Program-made: the position numbers and the translations under genes | The notes under the pieces: generated by a model | The model's input: only the letters and a program-made list of their open reading frames with translations | Told to the model about the DNA's origin: nothing | The model's database searches: none | Part shown: piece by piece, positions 5,639 through 10,282 of the stretch | How positions within the stretch are numbered: the first letter of the stretch is position 1 | Layout: every line of letters begins with the position of its first letter | Source of the DNA: Phascolarctobacterium sp. | GTDB lineage: Bacteria; Bacillota; Negativicutes; Acidaminococcales; Acidaminococcaceae | Assembly: GCA_022718015.1 (NCBI GenBank) | Contig: JAIHZV010000026.1 | Coordinates: 1 to 10,282 of the forward strand | Reading direction: 5' to 3' | Length of the DNA stretch: 10,282 bases

Positions 5639-6493
5639 GTGGAGCTGTGGTTTTCTGATTATCACACGGATGATGTGAAGCTGGATATTAAGATTGCTAA
5701 GCAGCTTTTCAGTGAGCAGACAGATTTTCAGCGTATTGACGTTTTTGACTCCAAGGAATTCGGACGCTTTATCTGCTGCGACGGCACGATAGTTTTTTCG
5801 GAGAAGGACGAGTTTGTCTATGACGAGATGATCGTGCATGTACCGATGGCCGTGCATCCGCATGTGCGCAAGGTGCTGGTTATCGGCGGCGGCGACGGCG
5901 GCGTAGCGCGTGAGCTGACGCATTACGAGGAAATAGAGGAGATTGACGTGGTGGAGACTGACCATGCCTTTATCGATGTCTGCCGTGACTTTTTCCCTGA
6001 TAATGCCTGCGGTCTTGATGACAGCCGCGTGACTGTCTTTAATGCCGACGGTCTGCGCTTTCTGCGCTCCAAGTTTGATGAATATGATCTGATTATCAGC
6101 GATGCAATTGATCCGCTCGGTCATGCAGCCGGACTCTTCACCAAGGAGTTTTATGGCAACTGCTTCCGTGCGCTCAAGGAGGATGGCATCATGGTTTATC
6201 AGCATGGCAGTCCTTTCTATGACGAGGATGAGGAAACCTGTCGCGCTATGCATCGCAAGGCGAGCCACAGCTTCCCCATCAGCCGCGTATATCAGGCGCA
6301 TATTCCGACCTGTCCGTCCGGCTACTGGCTGTTCGGCTTTGCTTCGAAGAAGTATCATCCGCTGAAGGATTTTGATGCGCAGAAGTGGCTGGATCGCGGT
6401 ATCAAGACGTGGTATTATTCTGAGCATCTGCATAAGGGGGCGTTTATGCTGCCGAGGTATGTTGAGGATATGCTGGAGGAAGAAGAAAAATAG
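5639..6493 (+). CDS. speE: Spermidine synthase-like aminopropyltransferase
   Basis: The family transfers aminopropyl from decarboxylated SAM to putrescine. The start is a GTG (5639) after GAAGGAAG (5624-5631); no in-frame ATG precedes it. The 284-aa protein aligns along its length with B. subtilis SpeE. It has an ELWFSDYHTD-type N-terminal beta domain, SEKDEFVYDEM with the conserved Tyr, the nucleotide-binding GGGDGG at 83-88, and the catalytic pair D155 and D158 in SDAIDPLG. Two substrate-loop positions look unusual. The PTYPSG motif of SpeE reads PTCPSG, with Cys225 where family members have a putrescine-contacting Tyr. The Q-x-D/E segment reads QHGSP, with Gly190 for the acidic residue. 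No speD is visible in the window to supply decarboxylated SAM. The acceptor may therefore differ from putrescine (agmatine, cadaverine, diaminopropane or spermidine are options). The family call is firm; the substrate is open. Confidence 0.88.
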   Translation: MELWFSDYHTDDVKLDIKIAKQLFSEQTDFQRIDVFDSKEFGRFICCDGTIVFSEKDEFVYDEMIVHVPMAVHPHVRKVLVIGGGDGGVARELTHYEEIEEIDVVETDHAFIDVCRDFFPDNACGLDDSRVTVFNADGLRFLRSKFDEYDLIISDAIDPLGHAAGLFTKEFYGNCFRALKEDGIMVYQHGSPFYDEDEETCRAMHRKASHSFPISRVYQAHIPTCPSGYWLFGFASKKYHPLKDFDAQKWLDRGIKTWYYSEHLHKGAFMLPRYVEDMLEEEEK

Positions 6494-6502
6494 ACTATAT
6501 AG

Positions 6503-6601
6503 AACGCACGATAAGGCGCCATCTGCGTCGTTGCGGCTCCTAGGAGTATTATTTATACGCCGTCGTCGCCGCGCCTCGCATCTGACACCTTCTCGTGTGT
6601 T
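6503..6601. repeat. 99-nt imperfect palindrome, REP/MITE-like intergenic repeat
   Basis: The ends, AACGCACGATAAGGCGCC... (6503-6527) and ...CCTTCTCGTGTGTT (6577-6601), are inverted repeats pairing at about 18 of 25 positions plus one G-U. Both halves are symmetric about base 6552. The core GG-GTAT / ATAC-CC hairpin (6543-6549 with 6555-6561, loop TATTT) and an internal GCGGC/GCCGC pair (6533-6537 with 6568-6572, offset by one) extend the fold. The stretch is much richer in GC than its AT-rich flanks. It lies between speE and the dehydrogenase gene and could act as a transcript hairpin. No T-run follows it, so it is not a normal terminator. That it is dispersed in the genome is inference. Confidence 0.6.
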
Positions 6602-6650
6602 ATTGAATAATTTTGTATTTTAAATTTATGAACAGGAGATGATTTGAATT

Positions 6651-7910
6651 ATGAGTAAATTATTAGTAATCGGCTGCGGTGGCGTTGCTGGCGTAGCTAT
6701 CGCGAAATGCTGCCAAAATAGTGATGTTTTCACCGAGCTGTGCATTGCCAGCCGCACGAAGTCTAAATGTGATGCAGTGAAGGAGAAGCTGCAGCCGACG
6801 ACCTCTACGGTGATTACTACGGCGCAGGTTGATGCTGACAGCAAGGAGCAGCTTGTACAGCTGATCAAGGCTTATCAGCCGGACGCAGTGCTGAATGTTG
6901 CTCTGCCTTATCAGGACCTGACGATTATGGATGCCTGCCTGGAGTGCAAGGTTGATTATATTGATACCGCTAACTATGAGCCGGAAAATATTGATGATCC
7001 TGCATGGCGTGCTGTTTATGACAAGCGCTGCAAGGAGGAGGGCTTCTCTGCTTATTTCGATTACTCCTGGCAATGGGCTTATAAAGAAAAATTTGAGCAG
7101 GCTGGCGTTATGGCTCTGCTCGGCACCGGTTTTGACCCCGGTGTTACCAGTGTCTTCTCTGCTTATGCACTGAAGCATTATTTTGATGAAATCGAAACTA
7201 TTGATATTCTTGACTGCAACGGCGGCGACCATGGCTATCCGTTCGCTACGAACTTCAATCCTGAGATTAACCTGCGCGAGGTTTCTGCTCCAGGCTCCTA
7301 TTGGGAGAACGGCCATTGGGTGGAAATCCCGGCGATGGCTATTAAGCGCGAGTATGATTTCCCTGAGGTTGGCATGAAGGATATGTATCTGCTGCATCAT
7401 GAGGAGATTGAATCCCTGGCGAAGAATATTCCCGGCGTTAAGCGTATCCGCTTCTTCATGACCTTCGGCCAAAGCTATCTGACGCATATGAAATGCCTGG
7501 AGAACGTGGGCATGCTGTCTACGAAGCCGATCAATTATGAAGGCAAGGAGATTGTGCCGATTCAGTTCCTCAAAGCGCTACTGCCGGATCCTGCTTCCCT
7601 TGGTCCGCGCACTGTGGGCAAGACGAACATCGGCTGTATCTTCACCGGTACTAAGGATGGCAAGAAAAAGACCATCTATATCTATAACGTTTGCGACCAT
7701 CAGGAATGCTACAAGGAGGTCGGCTCTCAGGCTATCAGCTATACGACCGGCGTTCCGGCGATGATTGGTACGGCGCTTGTTGTTACGAAGCAGTGGCAGG
7801 GCAAGGGCGTATTCAATGTAGAGGAATTCGATCCGGATCCGTACATGGATATGCTGAACAAGTTCGGCCTGCCTTGGGTTGTTGATGAAAACCCCGCTAC
7901 GGTAGAATAA
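6651..7910 (+). CDS. Carboxyspermidine (carboxynorspermidine) dehydrogenase, saccharopine dehydrogenase family
   Basis: It reductively condenses aspartate beta-semialdehyde with putrescine (giving carboxyspermidine) or diaminopropane (giving carboxynorspermidine), using NAD(P)H. The ATG at 6651 follows AGGAGA (6634-6639) with an 11-nt gap. The 419-aa length is normal. The N-terminal Rossmann domain starts MSKLLVIGCGGVAG (G8, G10, G11), and an AxP/YQDLTIMDACLE stretch is seen near residue 85-100. The catalytic region carries GTGFDPGVTS (158-167) and GGDHGYPFATNFNPEINLRE from residue 191, a signature of this branch rather than of lysine-pathway saccharopine dehydrogenases. The following gene is the partner decarboxylase and starts 1 nt after this stop, a usual pairing. 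Because the arginine-agmatine-putrescine enzymes are encoded alongside, putrescine is the likely amine. Agmatine, which would give carboxyaminopropylagmatine as in some cyanobacteria, is an alternative. Confidence 0.9.
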   Translation: MSKLLVIGCGGVAGVAIAKCCQNSDVFTELCIASRTKSKCDAVKEKLQPTTSTVITTAQVDADSKEQLVQLIKAYQPDAVLNVALPYQDLTIMDACLECKVDYIDTANYEPENIDDPAWRAVYDKRCKEEGFSAYFDYSWQWAYKEKFEQAGVMALLGTGFDPGVTSVFSAYALKHYFDEIETIDILDCNGGDHGYPFATNFNPEINLREVSAPGSYWENGHWVEIPAMAIKREYDFPEVGMKDMYLLHHEEIESLAKNIPGVKRIRFFMTFGQSYLTHMKCLENVGMLSTKPINYEGKEIVPIQFLKALLPDPASLGPRTVGKTNIGCIFTGTKDGKKKTIYIYNVCDHQECYKEVGSQAISYTTGVPAMIGTALVVTKQWQGKGVFNVEEFDPDPYMDMLNKFGLPWVVDENPATVE

Positions 7911-7911
7911 G

Positions 7912-9150
7912 ATGACGGACGCAAAGAATACTGTGATGCCTGCCTATGTTGTCGACAAGGCGGAGGGCGATTCCCGCTTGGCTGATTTGCAGAAGAATTT
8001 GCGCGCGGAGCGTGAGGAGGCGGCGCTGAAGGCGCTGCCGACGCCCTGCTATGTTGTTGATGAAGCAAGGCTGGTGCGTAATCTGCAGCTTTTGCAGCGC
8101 GTGCAGCGCGAAAGCGGTGCGCATATCCTGCTGGCGCAGAAGTGCTTTTCAATGTTCCGCCTGTATCCGCTGATGGGCGAATATCTGGCCGGTACGACGG
8201 CGAGCGGCATTTATGAAGCGCGTCTTGGTCATGAGGAGATGGGCAAGGAGAACCATGTTTTTGCGCCTGCCTTTAAGGAGCAGGATATGCAGGAGCTGGT
8301 GCAGATCTGCGACCATATTATTTTCAACAGCTTTGCACAGCTGGAAAAGCATCTGCCTGTCTGCAAGCAGGCCGGCGTGAGCGTGGGCATCCGCGTGAAC
8401 CCGGAGTGCTCGACGCAGGAGGGAGAGCACGCGATTTATGATCCCTGTGCTTATGGCTCCCGCCTGGGCGTTACGCTGGCGAACTTCCCGGACGCTTTGC
8501 CGCCGGAGGTTGAGGGCCTGCATTTTCACACGCTGTGTGAGCAGAACGCCGATGACCTGATGACGACGTGGAAGGCCTTCGAGGCAAAGTTCAGCAGATA
8601 TTTTGCGCAGCTCAAGTGGCTGAATCTTGGCGGCGGCCATCATATTACGCGCAGTGATTATGATGTTGAGACGCTGATTGCTTTAGTGAAATATATTCGT
8701 GAGACCTATCATGTTGAGGTTTATCTGGAGCCGGGCGAGGCTGTGGCGCTGAACGCCGGTTATCTCGTGACTGAGGTGCTGGATATTGTGCATAACGGTC
8801 TGGATATTCTTATCCTTGATGCTTCTGCGGCCTGCCATATGCCCGACGTGCTGGAGATGCCCTATCGTCCGCCGCTGCGCGGCGGCTTTGAGGTTGACGA
8901 GAAAAAATACAAGTACCGCTTGTCCTCTATGACCTGCCTGGCAGGTGATGTAATCGGCGATTACAGCTTTGAGCAGGAAATCAAGGTTGGCGATAAGCTG
9001 ATTTTTGAGGATATGGCGATTTATTCGATGGTCAAGAACAATACCTTCAACGGCATTCCGCTGCCGGATATTGTGCTGCTGCACAAGGACGGAAGCACGG
9101 AGCTTGTACGCCGTTTTGGTTACGAAGATTTTAAAGGACGTTTGTCATGA
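7912..9150 (+). CDS. nspC: Carboxynorspermidine/carboxyspermidine decarboxylase
   Basis: This PLP enzyme of the alanine-racemase fold decarboxylates carboxyspermidine to spermidine (or carboxynorspermidine to norspermidine). The 412-aa frame contains the PLP lysine K77 in LLAQKCFS, LHFHTLCE, GGGHH at 240-244, the phosphate-binding EPGEA at 273-277, HMPDVLEMPYRP, and the C342-L-A-G-D346 motif that completes the active site across the dimer. It resembles the Campylobacter jejuni carboxyspermidine enzyme more than the Vibrio one. It is about 35 residues longer at the N-terminus than those enzymes. The extra segment (PAYVVDKA, 10-17, then a charged helix) looks like a copy of the true first strand (PCYVVDEA, 45-52). 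The ATG at 7912 has no ribosome site and relies on coupling to the preceding stop (1-nt gap). A TTG at 7978 after GGAGGG is an alternative start. Its stop overlaps the aguA start. Confidence 0.9.
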   Translation: MTDAKNTVMPAYVVDKAEGDSRLADLQKNLRAEREEAALKALPTPCYVVDEARLVRNLQLLQRVQRESGAHILLAQKCFSMFRLYPLMGEYLAGTTASGIYEARLGHEEMGKENHVFAPAFKEQDMQELVQICDHIIFNSFAQLEKHLPVCKQAGVSVGIRVNPECSTQEGEHAIYDPCAYGSRLGVTLANFPDALPPEVEGLHFHTLCEQNADDLMTTWKAFEAKFSRYFAQLKWLNLGGGHHITRSDYDVETLIALVKYIRETYHVEVYLEPGEAVALNAGYLVTEVLDIVHNGLDILILDASAACHMPDVLEMPYRPPLRGGFEVDEKKYKYRLSSMTCLAGDVIGDYSFEQEIKVGDKLIFEDMAIYSMVKNNTFNGIPLPDIVLLHKDGSTELVRRFGYEDFKGRLS

Positions 9151-10280
9151 TGTTAGAGAAAAGCTTTACCCCCGCTGCCGACGGCTTTCATATGCCGGGC
9201 GAATACGAACCGCATGACGGCTGCATTATCGTGTGGCCGCAGCGCCCCGGCTCCTGGAGCTTTGGCGCAGTGGCGGCCTGCGAAGCGTTCACGGCTGTTA
9301 TCAAGGCGATTGCGGCGAGCGAAAGGGTTTATGTTATCTGCGGCGAGAAGCATTTTGCGGTGGCGCAGGAGTATCTTGCAGGCGTGCCGAATGTTGAGCT
9401 GGTCGCTATGGAAACAGACGACAGCTGGGCGCGCGATATCGGCCCGACGTTCGTGGTGCGCGATGGCGCCGAGGGACGCGAGCTGCGCGGCGTGAACTGG
9501 CGCTTCAATGCCTGGGGCGGCGAGGTGGACGGCCTGTATCCTGATTATGAGCAGGACGATGCCTTTGCTGAAAAATTTGCCGAGTATTATGGCGCTGCGC
9601 TGTATGACGCTGCTCCCTTCGTGCTGGAGGGTGGCTCGATTCATTGTGACGGCGAAGGCACGGCGCTGGTGACAGAGGCCTGCCTGCTTAGTGCAGGACG
9701 CAATCCGGACCTGTCTAAGGAGCAGATTGAGGAGAGACTCAAGACTTATTTGGGCGTGGAGAAGGTGCTGTGGATTCCGCGCGGCATTTATAACGACGAG
9801 ACGAACGAGCATGTCGACAATGTCTGCGCCTTTATCCGTCCGGGTGAGGTTGTGCTGGCGTGGACGGACGATGAAAATGATCCGCAATATGCTTTGAGCA
9901 AGGCTAGCCTGGATGCTTTGGAGCAGCTGACGGATGCCAAGGGGCGCAAGCTCATCGTGCATAAGCTGCCTGTGCCGGCGGTGCCTGTGTGCATCACGGA
10001 GGACGAGGTGGCAGGCTTCGACTTTGTCGAGGGTGAGGATATGCGTGAGGCTGGCGAGCGTCTGGCGGCTTCGTATGTGAACTTTTATTTTAGTAATGAC
10101 AGTGTTGTGGTGCCTGCCTTTGGTGGCGAGAACGCAGCCAGTGATGCGCAGGCGGCAGAGCTGCTGGCCAAGCTGTGTCCGGAGCGCAGGGTGGTGCAGA
10201 TTCCGGCGCGTGCGATCTTGACGGGCGGCGGCAATATTCACTGCATTACGCAGCAAATTCCGAAGGGAGTGTGCTTATGA
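9147..10280 (+). CDS. aguA: Agmatine deiminase (agmatine iminohydrolase)
   Basis: It hydrolyses agmatine to N-carbamoylputrescine and ammonia. The ATG at 9147 overlaps the nspC stop as ATGA and has AAGGA (9134-9138) 8 nt upstream. The 377-aa protein is the usual length for the guanidine-modifying pentein fold. The motifs run in order: MPGEYEPHDGCIIVWPQRPGSW near the N-terminus, DDSWARDIGPTF with D91, D92 and R96, NAWGG, LEGGSIHCDGEG, NEHVDN with the catalytic His222, and the nucleophile Cys366 in GGGNIHCITQQIP. All catalytic residues are present. These motifs separate it from arginine deiminase and peptidyl-arginine deiminase. It is also the gene that identifies the upstream decarboxylase as arginine-specific. 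Agmatine deiminases also serve in catabolic (ATP-yielding) loci with putrescine carbamoyltransferase. Here the biosynthetic setting, and no antiporter or transferase in view, favour polyamine synthesis. Its TGA overlaps the next ATG. Confidence 0.95.
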   Translation: MMLEKSFTPAADGFHMPGEYEPHDGCIIVWPQRPGSWSFGAVAACEAFTAVIKAIAASERVYVICGEKHFAVAQEYLAGVPNVELVAMETDDSWARDIGPTFVVRDGAEGRELRGVNWRFNAWGGEVDGLYPDYEQDDAFAEKFAEYYGAALYDAAPFVLEGGSIHCDGEGTALVTEACLLSAGRNPDLSKEQIEERLKTYLGVEKVLWIPRGIYNDETNEHVDNVCAFIRPGEVVLAWTDDENDPQYALSKASLDALEQLTDAKGRKLIVHKLPVPAVPVCITEDEVAGFDFVEGEDMREAGERLAASYVNFYFSNDSVVVPAFGGENAASDAQAAELLAKLCPERRVVQIPARAILTGGGNIHCITQQIPKGVCL

Positions 10281-10282
10281 GC
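10277..10282 (+). CDS. Start of the next operon gene, expected N-carbamoylputrescine amidase
   Basis: An ATG (10277-10279) overlaps the aguA stop as ATGA and has AGGGAG (10264-10269) 7 nt upstream. Only Met-Ser lies in the window. Identity as aguB rests purely on context: the product of AguA needs this amidase to become putrescine, and aguA-aguB adjacency is common. Confidence 0.45.

Noticed and set aside
5579..6433. 284-codon minus-strand frame opposite speE
   Set aside because: Antisense shadow of a recognised gene with no start signals or family resemblance.
6372..6623. 83-codon frame spanning the end of speE and the palindrome
   Set aside because: Overlaps speE out of frame and its Arg-rich tail comes from the palindromic repeat.
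9153..10256. 367-codon open frame on the minus strand opposite aguA
   Set aside because: It is antisense to a gene with all catalytic motifs intact, and its His/Arg/Gln-rich composition is what the complement of this codon usage gives.

Overview
The window looks like a piece of a Firmicutes chromosome, most plausibly an anaerobic gut member of the Negativicutes (Phascolarctobacterium/Acidaminococcus-like). The evidence is AGGAGG-type ribosome sites, TTGACA/TGnTATAAT promoters, a Bacillus-type fold-I arginine decarboxylase, and the carboxyspermidine route common in gut anaerobes. The genus is a guess. The left 2.4 kb is AT-rich and loosely packed; the right 6 kb is richer in GC and dense.

Left part (1-2010). 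A membrane protein on the minus strand runs off the left edge and has a near-consensus promoter. Next come a truncated DUF4160 gene with a tiny possible membrane ORF upstream, short repeats, and a hairpin that could terminate in either direction. A plus-strand gene of unknown function (229 aa) follows, with a strong promoter, a leader of about 220 nt and its own terminator.

Middle (2039-4031). Three leucine tRNA genes, CAG and GAG in tandem and UAG alone, flank an alanine/glycine:cation symporter. Each of the three units has its own promoter. The tandem tRNA pair and the third tRNA each end in a terminator. The symporter has none of its own and probably reads into the third tRNA.

Right part (4045-10282). 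This is a compact polyamine operon: speA, speE, carboxyspermidine dehydrogenase, nspC, aguA and the first two codons of a gene expected to be aguB. Together they describe arginine -> agmatine (SpeA) -> N-carbamoylputrescine (AguA) -> putrescine (AguB). Putrescine then goes with aspartate semialdehyde -> carboxyspermidine (dehydrogenase) -> spermidine (NspC). The last four genes are coupled: a 1-nt gap, then two ATGA overlaps. The extra SpeE-type aminopropyltransferase is the odd member. The carboxyspermidine route does not need it, no SAM decarboxylase gene is visible, and its substrate loop differs from classical SpeE. A 99-nt imperfect palindrome, probably a dispersed REP/MITE-like repeat, lies between speE and the dehydrogenase and splits the operon.

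I found no phage, CRISPR array, transposase or obvious defence system. The most interesting points are the redundant aminopropyl-transfer chemistry, the apparent N-terminal duplication in NspC, and the palindromic repeat.
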